Of a stretch of 64,000 nucleotides of DNA, positions 10,001-17,999 are shown piece by piece; the stretch's first letter is position 1, and the number at the start of each line of letters is the position of its first letter. Both the position numbers and the translations under genes were made by a program. This DNA comes from Eretmocerus hayati (taxonomy: Eukaryota; Arthropoda; Insecta; Hymenoptera; Aphelinidae), in contig CM056742.1 of assembly GCA_029851415.1 (NCBI GenBank), positions 93,610,748-93,674,747 of the forward strand. The letters run 5' to 3'. The notes under the pieces were generated by a model. It was not told where the DNA came from. It made no database searches and worked only from the letters and a program-made list of their open reading frames with translations.

Positions 10001-10888
10001 TTAGCTTATATAGCCTCGTTCATGCAGTTCTTCTAATATGGAGCGTATCTCGTTGTCGTGGCTTGGATTTCCAGCGGTTCTCTCGGCCATCAGTAGGCGC
10101 AAACGTTCGACTAGTTCATTGTGGTCATCCCAGTACACGTAGACGACTGATGTACCAAGTCTTGCGACCTTGAAATTTGGCAAGAATGATTTATCAACTC
10201 TCGACACTGATCCTCCCCTCTTGCTCTCGAATAATGGAGCAATGATGTTCGTGAATTTCGAGCTATTGAACTGCCGCAATTCACCCTGGCTATTGTATCC
10301 TTTCTTATGTACATTTGGAGCCTCTAGTATGCGTTTGTACTTGGCCAAATCCTTCTTGTTGTGTGATTTTGGTTTTTTCAAAAATAGAAGATCCATCAGC
10401 CCATCAGACCTTGGGTGCTCAACGCCATCGACAATGACCGAGTTCAGTGTGAAATCTATGGCCACATTTCCGATCATAGTCTTCCCTCGCTCCAATCTAA
10501 CGCCGTACAGCTTATCGACATTACTATGTTCCCCTTTCTTCTTCAACAATGACAGATAGTCTTTGTATTCGTTGATGTTTGGTCCATCGGTCTCCTCTGC
10601 TGATGTATTTTTGACCACGGTTTCATACTCATCCTCAGTACCAGTATCAGTCGGCTCGGTCGCTTGCAAGGTCTCCTCGGCTTAACTTGTCCCCTTGATA
10701 CGAGGTGGGCGTAACTTTGCTTTAGAGACGAGCCGCTCAAGAGGATCGACGATAGGTTTGAATGTCTCCGCTAAAGCTTTCTCCGTCTCAGCTTGACCGT
10801 GCTGTAGCAAATTATACTTTTTCTTGATAGCATCTCTAGCTTCAACTTGTCGACGCAGCACGTTTTCCTGTTGGAGATAGTCTTCCAT
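10001..10888 (-). pseudogene. Polinton-specific protein (DUF8207-like), one nonsense codon
   Basis: The frame runs from an ATG at 10888 to 10001, 295 codons, broken only by a TAA at 10682-10684. The N-terminal 65 residues are charged and helical. The C-terminal part has the pattern I associate with an uncharacterised family very common in insect Polintons: 'YGVRLERGKTMIGN', then 'LLFLKKP', then 'WDDHNELVERLRLLMAE' and 'HDNEIRSILEELHERG'. Function is unknown; a virion role is likely from context. The stop separates the coiled N-terminus from the conserved domain. A TATA box at 10942-10949 lies inside the 3' end of the ATPase gene. Confidence 0.75.
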
Positions 10889-10933
10889 GTTTGTGATTCA
10901 ACATCTGTTCAAAGACTGGTCAAGCTGGCTGAT

Positions 10934-11958
10934 TTAGGCTATATTTATAGCAAAACTATCGAAACCTTTCCTGTAGCGACCCTCATTAAGAGGTCTATCT
11001 TCATCTATGACGAGGAACCCATGCTTATCATCCCCCCAACACGAGGAGCAGAGTTCTTTAAAGCGTGCGAATGACATATCTGAGTTGACATGGTCGTCGT
11101 AAACATGCTTAACATTGGTGTCATCCTGTCGGAAAATGACCAGGAGATTAACGTTGTCTCTGACCAGGTGTTTCGGAACAAACGCATATGATTGACAGAG
11201 ATAGAAGCAGTCCACAGATTTGTGTCTCCCCATGCAGAAGTAGGCTTTCACGCTATCCTGTTTTTCACAAGCTATATCATCGAAAATCATGATTGAATTT
11301 GGCAATGCGTCGTCAGGGGAAACGACTGACTCATGCTCGCAGAAGGGGGGGAAATTTATGCCACCAACGGACTGAAGCACGGCTTCGAGGAATTTGTACT
11401 TTGGCTGGTTCAAAGACTTCGAGTATAAGTAGACGTTGGCAAATCTCAGACCATTGGGGTGAGTGATGAGTGTCATGAGACTATTCGTCTTGCCGCAATT
11501 AGATGGGCCGCAGATTACCGCTTTGATAGTAGGTTTATCCGATTATGTCGCTCACAGCGCTCACAGTGCTCAGAGCACTCTCAACGCTTTTTAATCGAAT
11601 GCTCGTTCGGATTAAAAGTGTTGAAAGCGCTTTCGTCCACTTTCGCTATAATTCCGTTCCTTCTACCCAGCGTCACCCCGGTTCAGGTGGTTCGGCTATT
11701 CCAACCTTAGTATCCCTGGCCGTTTGGAAGGAACGGATTCCGATTGAGAGGGGACGAAAGCGCTTTCAACACTTTTAATCCGAACGAGAATTCGATTAAA
11801 AAGCGTTGAGAGTGCTCTGAGCACTGTGAGCGCTGTGAGCGACATAATCGAATAAACCTAGTATCAGGCAGTAAGTCCCCGTGCTTCTTAAGTCTCTTCT
11901 CTTCCCCAACGTCGAAGTTTGTGACTGGCAGTTTCACTCTCTGTTCCGAGAAATGCAT
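10934..11958 (-). pseudogene. Genome-packaging ATPase (FtsK/HerA type), split by a MITE
   Basis: The ATP-driven motor that packages Polinton DNA into capsids. The N-terminal piece (11958-11861) starts at an ATG and the rest runs from 11529 to 10934. Between them lies a 327-bp inverted-repeat element. The Walker A loop 'GPSNCGKT' follows directly after the insertion, and Walker B 'IMIFDDIA' lies about 80 residues later. Frames on both sides are collinear if the insert and one TA are disregarded, so the gene was intact when the MITE arrived. The insert contains stops, so no full-length product is expected. A TATA box at 12011-12018 serves this gene, back-to-back with that of the PLA2-like gene. 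Confidence 0.88.
11532..11858. mobile_element. MITE with ~105-bp inverted repeats and TA duplication
   Basis: The ends GGTTTATYCGATTATGTCGC match as inverted repeats for about 105 bp with only a few mismatches. TA flanks both sides (11530-11531 and 11859-11860). That is the target duplication of Tc1/mariner-type elements. The central 110 bp codes for nothing recognisable. It interrupts the ATPase just upstream of Walker A. Confidence 0.88.
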
Positions 11959-12010
11959 GTTGCCCGCAAGAACTTTGGTCGACGAATGAGTGTGCAGGTT
12001 CGGGTCTGGG

Positions 12011-12039
12011 CTTATATACTCGAGGGGGAAGTATAAATA
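12011..12039. promoter_or_regulatory. Divergent TATA boxes between ATPase and PLA2-like genes
   Basis: A minus-strand TATATAAG (12011-12018) lies 53 bp before the ATPase ATG, and a plus-strand TATAAATA (12032-12039) lies 50 bp before the PLA2-like ATG. The two cores are only 13 bp apart, a compact bidirectional promoter typical of DNA-virus genomes. Confidence 0.75.
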
Positions 12040-12088
12040 GACCGCATGCAGCGACCGCGGTTAGTCGTGAATCTACTCTCGAGAGAAG

Positions 12089-12985
12089 ATGATCATTCAC
12101 GGAAAACGTAAGCGAGGTCGCGGCCTCGTCAATACGCTCATCAACAAGTTACCGGGTGAGCTCCATCTACCCGGTTACCAATTCTGCGGTCCGGGTACGA
12201 AGCTTGCTATGCGGCTGGCGCGCGGGGATCGGGGTATCAACGTTTTGGATGCAGCGTGCAGGGAGCACGATATAGCTTACTCGAAAAATCGTGAGAACGC
12301 CCAAGCGCGAAACGCAGCTGACAGGGACCTGGCTGCCAAAGCTTGGGCGCGCGTTAAGTCTAGGGATGCAAAACTTGGGGAGAGAGTTACTGCCTACGCT
12401 GTTACGAATGTTATGAATGCTAAAAATAAGTTAGGGATGGGGGTTCCTCTCAATAACGTAATTAAAGCTGCTTCCAGATCTCTAAAGCCTCACGCTAAAG
12501 CTCGTAATGTGATCAGCTCGGCGCTCAGGGGCGCACGGGATGCAGTCAAAAAGGCTGGTGGTAAAAGGAAGATCAAACTTCCTCGCGTGCTTCCTATACC
12601 TAGAAAGATGGGAGGGTTTCTCCCATATCTGGTACCTCTCTTTGCTGGATTGAGTGCTACCGGTGCACTAGCGGGAGGAGCGGCGGGGGTTGCCAAAGCC
12701 ATCAATGATGCTAAGGCGGCAAGGATGAACTTAGAGGAGAAGAAGAGACACAATCAGAAAATGGAGGCCATTGCAGTGGGTGGGAGTTTGTACCTGAAAC
12801 CCTACAAGACTGGAACGGCACTGTACATGAGACCATATGGTTCGGGTTTTCGGCCAAGAAAACGCACGGTAAAAAGAAGGAAAGGGGTCGTAAAAAAGCA
12901 GGCACGGAAAAGGGTGGTAAAGAGACGACCGGCAAAAAGAAAGGCAACAAAGAAGAGAGGATCACGCTCCCGGACCACGCGCTGA
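12089..12985 (+). CDS. PLA2-like, membrane-active minor virion protein
   Basis: 298 residues. An N-terminal phospholipase A2-type segment (about residues 26-70) has a calcium-loop-like 'YQFCGPGT' and a His-Asp 'DAACREHDIAY' motif, as in parvovirus VP1 and comparable Polinton proteins. In those families it acts on membranes during entry. A hydrophobic Gly/Ala-rich segment (about 173-205) could span or insert into a membrane. The last 45 residues are nearly all Lys/Arg, like adenovirus core or pVI-type tails. The frame is unbroken. Its 3' end overlaps the protease frame, which runs one base out of phase, so the protease may need its own start or a frameshift. Confidence 0.8.
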   Translation: MIIHGKRKRGRGLVNTLINKLPGELHLPGYQFCGPGTKLAMRLARGDRGINVLDAACREHDIAYSKNRENAQARNAADRDLAAKAWARVKSRDAKLGERVTAYAVTNVMNAKNKLGMGVPLNNVIKAASRSLKPHAKARNVISSALRGARDAVKKAGGKRKIKLPRVLPIPRKMGGFLPYLVPLFAGLSATGALAGGAAGVAKAINDAKAARMNLEEKKRHNQKMEAIAVGGSLYLKPYKTGTALYMRPYGSGFRPRKRTVKRRKGVVKKQARKRVVKRRPAKRKATKKRGSRSRTTR

Positions 12986-12989
12986 GTAA

Positions 12990-13227
12990 TCTCGATCTGG
13001 AGAGGTTCGCCAAGGTACTGGAAATTCCCTACTTCCGCGGCGTGTTCATGCGGAACGGTCTCCCGGCGCGCGGCCCGCGTTCCCGGGAATCGGACATAGT
13101 CAACCTAGATGACGCGAGCGGACCGGGAACGCATTGGGTGGCCTACTACAATCACGAGAGGTATCAAGATTTTGGAACCTACAATTGTGGGCATCTATGC
13201 CTAGCTTTTCACAGCGGCAGACTATAA
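12990..13227 (+). pseudogene. Adenovirus-type cysteine protease, internally deleted
   Basis: Maturation protease of the C48/adenain type. The frame is +1 to the PLA2-like gene, is open upstream into its basic tail, and has no obvious ATG before an internal Met. Recognisable are the 'NLDLERFAKVL' start, 'FRGVFMRN', the histidine block 'GPGTHWVAYY' and the cysteine block 'YNCGHLCLAF'. The stretch that normally separates them, with the conserved 'FDSFG' acidic residue, is missing: His is followed almost at once by the 'RYQDF' segment. About 25-30 residues appear deleted in frame, so activity is unlikely. Confidence 0.75.
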
Positions 13228-13230
13228 AAG
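13223..13230 (+). promoter_or_regulatory. TATA box of the minor capsid gene
   Basis: TATAAAAG begins three bases before the end of the protease frame (the stop TAA lies within the box) and 50 bp before the minor capsid ATG at 13273. Confidence 0.7.
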
Positions 13231-13272
13231 GAGTGCGTTCACCAGGTCTGAATCATTGTGTATTCAACCGTC

Positions 13273-13956
13273 ATGGATGAATCAAATACACTGAGTCTAT
13301 CAGGCAAGTCATCGTACCTCGGAGCACCTGTCGATCCTTCACTGGAACTATCACCGGGGAAAAAGTACGAATTGGGACTAGTAGCACTTCTTACCTCTCA
13401 CTCAATCCCAAATATCGATATTGGTCGAGATAAATTCTACTTTGGAGATCAAGTTATTGTCATCCCAGTTGGGAGTTACGAACTCGAAGATATAGAGACT
13501 TTCCTTGTGGAGCAGATTCCCAAGGACGAGTCATTGAGTGTGAAACCTCACAACAACTTACTGCAGTCGCAGATAGAATCTAGTCAGCCAGTGGATTTTC
13601 GTCCATCGGATAGTATTGCACCAATATTGGGCTTCCATCCACGTCTCCTAGAGGCAAATTTGAGACATACCTCAGACGAAATCGTCAGTGTCTTCAAGGT
13701 TAACTCTTTGCGAGTCGAGTGCAACGTCACTGGTGGAGCCTATCTGAACGGCAGAAGAGTCCATTCTATTCACGAGTTTGCTCTAAAAGTTGCTCCTGGG
13801 TTCAAGGTCAACGAAACACCGAGTCAGATCATCTATCTCCCGGTTATTACAAAGTGTATAGATTTTTTGCAAATACGTATCGTCGATCAGGACGGTGATT
13901 TGGTAAATTTCAGAGGCCCTGAAGTAACGGTGAGACTACATCTCAAATCAATTTGA
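13273..13956 (+). CDS. Minor capsid (penton) protein
   Basis: 227 residues from the ATG at 13273 (the frame is open slightly further up). The pattern 'GKKYELGLVALLTSHSIPNI' near the start, 'VIVIPVGSYELEDIETFL', 'PVDFRPSDSIAPILGF' and a C-terminal all-beta segment is that of the single jelly-roll penton proteins of Polintons and related viruses. It would fill the capsid vertices. Intact and preceded by its own TATA box. The major capsid gene follows on the same strand. Confidence 0.82.
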   Translation: MDESNTLSLSGKSSYLGAPVDPSLELSPGKKYELGLVALLTSHSIPNIDIGRDKFYFGDQVIVIPVGSYELEDIETFLVEQIPKDESLSVKPHNNLLQSQIESSQPVDFRPSDSIAPILGFHPRLLEANLRHTSDEIVSVFKVNSLRVECNVTGGAYLNGRRVHSIHEFALKVAPGFKVNETPSQIIYLPVITKCIDFLQIRIVDQDGDLVNFRGPEVTVRLHLKSI

Positions 13957-13994
13957 TCATGGGTCTTCTATTTAGAAGGAAGGTAGCCAAAGAG

Positions 13995-14003
13995 TATATA
14001 AAG
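13995..14003 (+). promoter_or_regulatory. TATA box of the major capsid gene
   Basis: TATATAAAG is followed about 30 bp later by TCATCAGTCGT, an arthropod-type TCAGT initiator. The leader to the capsid ATG at 14136 is about 105 bases. Confidence 0.72.
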
Positions 14004-14135
14004 GCGTCGATATGTCGACCAGTCATCAGTCGTCAGCAAGCAACCAGAGTGCTAACACGGCGAAACACTCAGTTCCTACGGAATCTGGGATACACAGTAA
14101 ACCCTGGTGGAAAATAACTTGTTCATTGAGTTGCA

Positions 14136-15385
14136 ATGGAGGACGCTCTAGATGTTCTATCTCGCGCACCATCAGACGACTCCGTCTCTCACTACGAAGT
14201 TCATGCACATCAGCCATTTGCAAGTTCTTCTTTCGGGAACAACGATGAATTACGGATCATGATTCAGCATCAAGATCTGTGCCTTCTACCTTCGCGCAGT
14301 TTCCTAAGGGTTTGTGGGAAATTAACGAAACCCAATGGGCAGGCTCTGACCAACACTAAGTTTGTCAATAATGGTGTCTGCTATCTATTCGAGGAAGTTC
14401 GTTATGAAATCAATGGGGTAGAGATCGATAAGAGTAAAAATGTAGGCCTTACCACTACAATGAAAGGCTGGTTATCTCTCAAGCCTGGTCAGAGTAAGAT
14501 GCTAGAGAATTCCGGGTGGATCGGTTTGGAAGATGATATTTCGATTGTTGATGAAAATGGTAACTTCGATGTGTCGATCCCACTCAGCTCGATTCTGGGC
14601 TTTGCAGAAGATTTCCAGAAGGTCATCGTTAACGTGAAGCACGAGCTCGTCCTTGTGAGATCCAGGGACGACTTGAACGCCATTGTCCAAAAGCCGTTCC
14701 GGTAGCTGGTGGGGGCGCCGCCACTTACGAGAATTTCAAGATTGAAGTGAACTCAGTGAAGTGGAGAATGCCATATGTGACGCCATCGGACAAAGAGAGA
14801 ATAAAGCTCATCAACAACATCAAGAAGGGTGGATATCTGGAAATGGGATATCGAACTTGGGAACTCTACGAGTATCCATTGCTTTCCTCAACATCGAGAC
14901 ACGTTTGGACTGTCAAGACAACAAACCAATTGGAGAAACCTCGTTTCGTCATACTAGCTTTTCAGTCAGCTCGGAAGGGGCAGAATGGATCGGATGCGAG
15001 TCGCTTCGATAACTGCGACACAAGTGATATCAGACTCTACTTGAATTCGCAATACTACCCGTACGGAAACTTGAATTTGAACTTGAATCAGAATCAGTAC
15101 TCCATATTGTACGATATGTACAGCAACTTTCAGAGATCGTACTACGGAGATGAACCTCAACCACTCCTTAACAGACGTGACTTCATCAGCAACGTTGCGC
15201 TCTACTCTATTGACTGTGCCATGCAGAATGAGTCATTAAAGACAGCTGCTGTGGACATTCGTATAGAGATAGAAGCGAGAAACAATTTCCCGGCCAATAC
15301 TTCAGCGTACTGTTTAATCTTACACGACCGGAACACCGAGTACAATCCCATGACCGGCGATGTCAGGAAACGTTTGAACAAGTAG
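14136..15385 (+). pseudogene. Major capsid protein (double jelly-roll), frameshifted
   Basis: The first open frame (14136-14705) gives the N-terminal jelly roll; the second (continuing to 15385) gives the C-terminal part. They overlap in register with a frame change near 14695-14715. Landmarks are 'IMIQHQDLCLLPSRSFLRV', 'CYLFEEVRYEINGVEID', 'TMKGWLSL' in the first half and 'VKWRMPYVTPSD', 'RFVILAFQSAR' and 'LYLNSQYYPYGNLNL' in the second, typical of Polinton capsid proteins. The combined length of about 415 codons is a little short of the usual range. The break is a small indel, so this copy cannot build capsids unless it is bypassed by frameshifting. Confidence 0.85.
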
Positions 15386-15458
15386 TGGGGATCAGTGGTG
15401 GGGAGAAGGACCCGATACAAGCAGTCTCGTGGCACGCAAGAGCTCATTCGCTTCCGAG

Positions 15459-15979
15459 ATGGAGTACGTCGTGGTCATGCAGGGCTTCAGACAGCCAGTC
15501 AATCAGCCTATTCTGGAAGAGCTGGCTGTGGTACCACTTCACGGCGATGCTGAACCTCAAGTATTCCTATTCAAGGAGCCATTCCCTCAAAAAAAGCTCG
15601 CAAAAAAGTACAAAGATCGGAATAGATGGTTGGAGCAGCACTATCACGGTATTCCCTGGAGCTCTGGAGACATCCCATACAATTGTATCGGTGAGCTGCT
15701 CAAAGAGGTGTTGGATGATGCTAAGATAGTCATTGTCAAAGGTTCGATGAACAAGGAGTGGCTCGGATGATTCGGGTTCAACGTCCGAGATATCGAAGAT
15801 TCGGGATACCTATCCTTGGATCAGCTGTATGATCAGAAGCGAGTCACGGTGTGCTCCAATCATACAGAGTCAAAAAAGGCAGCGTGTGCGTTGCACAATG
15901 TCAAGCTCATCAAACACTTTCTGCAAGAGCATGCAGTTTTCAACGAGTCGATGGAGTGGGAAGATATAAATAGCGAATG
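15459..15979 (+). pseudogene. Accessory gene A, second copy, one nonsense codon
   Basis: Paralogue of the spliced gene at 1361-2115 on the opposite strand. It starts at the ATG 15459 and stops at 15979, 173 codons in one exon, with a TGA at 15768-15770. Matching blocks are 'YVVVMQGF', 'NRWLEQHYHGIPWSSGDIPY', 'KIVIVKG..NKEWL', then after the stop 'DIEDSGYLSLDQL' and 'CSNH....AACALHNVKLI'. The stop falls near the place where the sister gene has its intron. Function is unknown. The 3' end carries the TATA box (15965-15972) of the next gene. Confidence 0.65.
15965..15972 (+). promoter_or_regulatory. TATA box of the MGN-protein gene
   Basis: TATAAATA lies inside the last codons of accessory gene A, 35 bp upstream of the ATG at 16007. 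Confidence 0.65.
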
Positions 15980-16006
15980 AATATGACGTGGTTATCTCAG
16001 TCTACA

Positions 16007-16198
16007 ATGGGTAACCGTCAGAGTAACAGTACTGAGCGCACTCCTCTCTTAGATGAGGGGAAGCAAAAGCAAGGAGAACCTTCCAAATGGAAAGAGTACT
16101 CTCAGGAGACGTATAAGGCTCAAAAACCAACGTATCCCGACCACAAAGATTATCGAATGCTCCAAAGTTCTGACACTTATAGAAAATTTGAGAGTTAG
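16007..16198 (+). CDS. Small protein with N-myristoylation signal
   Basis: 63 residues beginning MGNRQS, which fits the N-myristoyltransferase consensus (Gly at 2, Ser at 6). The rest is hydrophilic, rich in Gln, Lys and Ser with several Tyr, and has no transmembrane segment. The frame is open upstream to 15977, but the MGN methionine is best placed relative to the TATA box. A lipid-anchored virion or assembly protein is plausible from context only. Confidence 0.55.
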   Translation: MGNRQSNSTERTPLLDEGKQKQGEPSKWKEYSQETYKAQKPTYPDHKDYRMLQSSDTYRKFES

Positions 16199-16209
16199 GG
16201 GCAAAAAAA

Positions 16210-16281
16210 TGCCGAAACTCGGATTCGAACCGAGGACCGGATGATCTTCAGTCATATGCTCTCCCACTGAGCTACTTCGGC
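16210..16281 (-). tRNA. tRNA-Phe (GAA)
   Basis: The minus strand folds as a full cloverleaf of 72 nt: acceptor GCCGAAG/TTTCGGC plus discriminator A, D arm 'GCTCAGTGGGAGAGC', anticodon loop CTGAAGA (anticodon GAA), and a perfect T arm 'CTCGGTTCGAATCCGAG'. Both internal pol III promoter boxes are intact. The end is followed immediately by seven T residues, the pol III terminator, and no CCA is encoded. The base of the anticodon stem has one mismatch. It lies between small Polinton genes and on the opposite strand. Confidence 0.9.
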
Positions 16282-16328
16282 GAGTTCTATAGCATCCATG
16301 ATTATCACCTATTGAACCAGAAAAAAAA

Positions 16329-16400
16329 TGCCAGAACCCGGATTCGAACCGAGAACCGAATGATCAAAAGTCATACACTCTACCATTGAGCCATTCTGGC
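16329..16400 (-). tRNA. tRNA-Lys (TTT)
   Basis: The 72-nt minus-strand cloverleaf has a perfect 7-bp acceptor (GCCAGAA/TTCTGGC), D arm 'GCTCAATGGTAGAGT', anticodon loop CTTTTGA (anticodon TTT), T arm 'CTCGGTTCGAATCCGGG' with one G-U pair, and discriminator A followed by eight T residues. It resembles the neighbouring tRNA-Phe over much of its body, including an identical T loop and similar anticodon stem, so one may derive from the other. Confidence 0.88.
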
Positions 16401-16432
16401 TTACACTAGCGTATACTCAAGAATTCGAGATA

Positions 16433-16490
16433 TGCGCATGCGTGCGGCGTCAGCGGCTCGACTCGTAGTGGGGACGACTGGCATATAAAG
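16433..16490 (+). promoter_or_regulatory. Promoter with GCGCATGCGT and TATAAAG
   Basis: A 'TGCGCATGCGT' palindrome (NRF-1-like) lies about 45 bp upstream of TATAAAG (16484-16490). The next ATG is at 16526. The same pair of elements with similar spacing recurs before the gene at 17130, so the two promoters look duplicated. Confidence 0.55.
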
Positions 16491-16525
16491 CGCGGTTGGA
16501 CGTGCAGACGAAGCATTCTGTCATC

Positions 16526-16855
16526 ATGGGTTTCTCGTTCAATATCTGCATCCATTTTCTGGGTGAAGATGGGTGTACAGAAAGAAAGGAGACCTTGCAG
16601 TCCTGCAAAGGGTATCCAGTATCCGAAGATTGGAGGCTCCTGCCCGGTGAGGTAGCAATCAGCGTTAATTTCTTCGATGAAGAGGAGTCGTGCGAGAGAT
16701 GCGTTGAATCGGCGAAACTCGAGTTCAACACAGTGGATGGCAATTTATGGATTGATGATCATTTCTTCTACAATTTCGACACCGGATACTACTACAAGAG
16801 AGAAGCAGAGATCATAATCACAGATGTCGATCTATACATGCAGAAATTAGTTTGA
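16526..16855 (+). CDS. Uncharacterised small Polinton protein
   Basis: 109 residues from the ATG at 16526, 36 bp after the TATA box. It starts MGFSF, is acidic, and has a pair of Cys near residues 53 and 56. It ends with an aromatic 'FFYNFDTGYYY' stretch. No family is recognised. The frame is clean and has its own promoter, so I take it as a real gene of the element. Confidence 0.55.
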   Translation: MGFSFNICIHFLGEDGCTERKETLQSCKGYPVSEDWRLLPGEVAISVNFFDEEESCERCVESAKLEFNTVDGNLWIDDHFFYNFDTGYYYKREAEIIITDVDLYMQKLV

Positions 16856-16857
16856 TG

Positions 16858-17017
16858 GGAAACACCATTCTTACGCAAGTTGAAGGCCTGCGTGGATAGA
16901 ATGAAAGAGTGTGGAATATGTAAAGACGATCATGAACGGATGAAAGAACTAGGTATCGAAACCGTGGAATTGGATTGCTGGGTTTCTTTCTCAGACGACT
17001 GGACAATATTCCACTGA
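16858..17017 (+). pseudogene. Small MGN-type reading frame, frameshifted
   Basis: An ATG two bases after the previous stop begins MGNTIL, again an acylation-like start, but the frame closes after 14 codons. A second frame that starts in the same place after a one-base shift continues for about 45 codons to 17017, with a 'CGICKDDH' cluster and an acidic, Trp-containing end. The simplest reading is one small gene with a one-base indel. No family recognised. Confidence 0.35.
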
Positions 17018-17036
17018 GGATGAAAACATGCACTCA

Positions 17037-17084
17037 TGCGCATGCGTTGGATGCGGCTTGATGAGTGGGGGAGTGACTATAAAG
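17037..17084 (+). promoter_or_regulatory. Promoter with ATGCGCATGCGT and TATAAAG
   Basis: The NRF-1-like palindrome at 17037-17048 and TATAAAG at 17078-17084 mirror the promoter at 16433-16490. The following ATG is at 17130. Confidence 0.55.
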
Positions 17085-17129
17085 CGATGATGATAGGCTC
17101 CACGAAGTCATTCGACACTTTGACTGCAA

Positions 17130-17395
17130 TGGATCAACAACGTGGTGACGAGTGTGGCAGAACAATGGGTCAACGTTTTGCTCAGCCCAAATTGCCGTCT
17201 ATGCCCATCGTAGACATTGAACCGAGACAGCGAGAACCAGCAGTGGTTGTCGAGGTTCGGGTCACCCTGTCACCTCCATGGCTACCACGTCCTCGAGAAC
17301 CATGGGTCAGGATCCCAACAAGACCTGAGCCAGTACCAAAATCAAGATCGGTCAGGAGGATTGATGTCCCAGACTCTTGCTCACTCCCAAGCTAA
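17130..17395 (+). CDS. Pro/Arg-rich small protein with histone-type 3' end
   Basis: 88 codons from the ATG at 17130, 46 bp after the TATA box; the frame is open upstream to 17036. It is rich in Pro, Arg and Val with no recognised domain. A second frame overlaps its 3' part, so a frameshift cannot be excluded. About 20 bases after the stop lies a perfect histone stem-loop. The combination of TATA box, short intronless frame and stem-loop is how replication-dependent histone genes are built, but the protein is not a histone. Confidence 0.45.
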
Positions 17396-17414
17396 GCAGA
17401 GAAGAATCACAATC

Positions 17415-17434
17415 GGCCCTTTTCAGGGCCACCA
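17415..17434 (+). terminator. Canonical histone mRNA 3' stem-loop
   Basis: GGCCCTTTTCAGGGCCACCA matches the metazoan histone consensus (six-base stem, TTTC loop, ACCA flank) at every position. In histone genes this element, bound by SLBP, replaces the poly(A) tail and ties the mRNA to S phase. A purine-containing downstream element is possible (AATAAGA) but weak. Confidence 0.85.
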
Positions 17435-17439
17435 ATAAG

Positions 17440-17999
17440 ACTTTGAACGTATGGGCTCTTTGTCCTCGTACAAGAACACCCAAATTCCGCGACAGACACA
17501 AAGAACTGCGCATGCGCAGATGAGCCTTGCAAGTTGGGTTAGAGAGTCGGGTTGTGGAATTTGAGAGAATAGTGGGTCATGGATTATGTAATCGGAGAGC
17601 ATTATGGGTTAGAGAGTTGGGTTATGGAATCGGATAGATTTATGGGTTATGGGTTAACTATGCTGGGCTGTGCTCGTGCCATCCTACGTGTTAAAGAGAT
17701 AGGGATGTGCTCGTACCATCCTGTGCTCGTACCAACCCCTACAGGCTACTTCGATCAAATGAATGTTCGCCCATATTCGTAATATGCATCGCTCTACGGG
17801 GATTCTGACATGACACACGCGTTCAAATGTACACGACTATTACATGTAGTGTTACAAATATGGATTATCTTGGAATGGCTCTGAATCCTGAGTAAATGTT
17901 CGTATTGAACGACTTCTCATCAAAACAACGTAGGTATTCCACTTCACTGAATCTCAACGTCTATGACCACAGCTTCATATCTGGCGGGTAACGGATGAT
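17440..17999. repeat. Right subterminal region of the Polinton
   Basis: Between 17530 and 17665 the phrase 'GGGTTAGAGAGTYGGGTTRTGGA' and 'GGGTTATGG' recurs about five times. This is the inverse of the TCCATAACCC repeats at 3.0-3.2 kb. A further 'GCGCATGCGC' palindrome lies at 17506 and a 'GTGCTCGTACCATCCT' duplication at 17673-17733. After about 17760 I see nothing assignable up to 18000. Confidence 0.5.
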
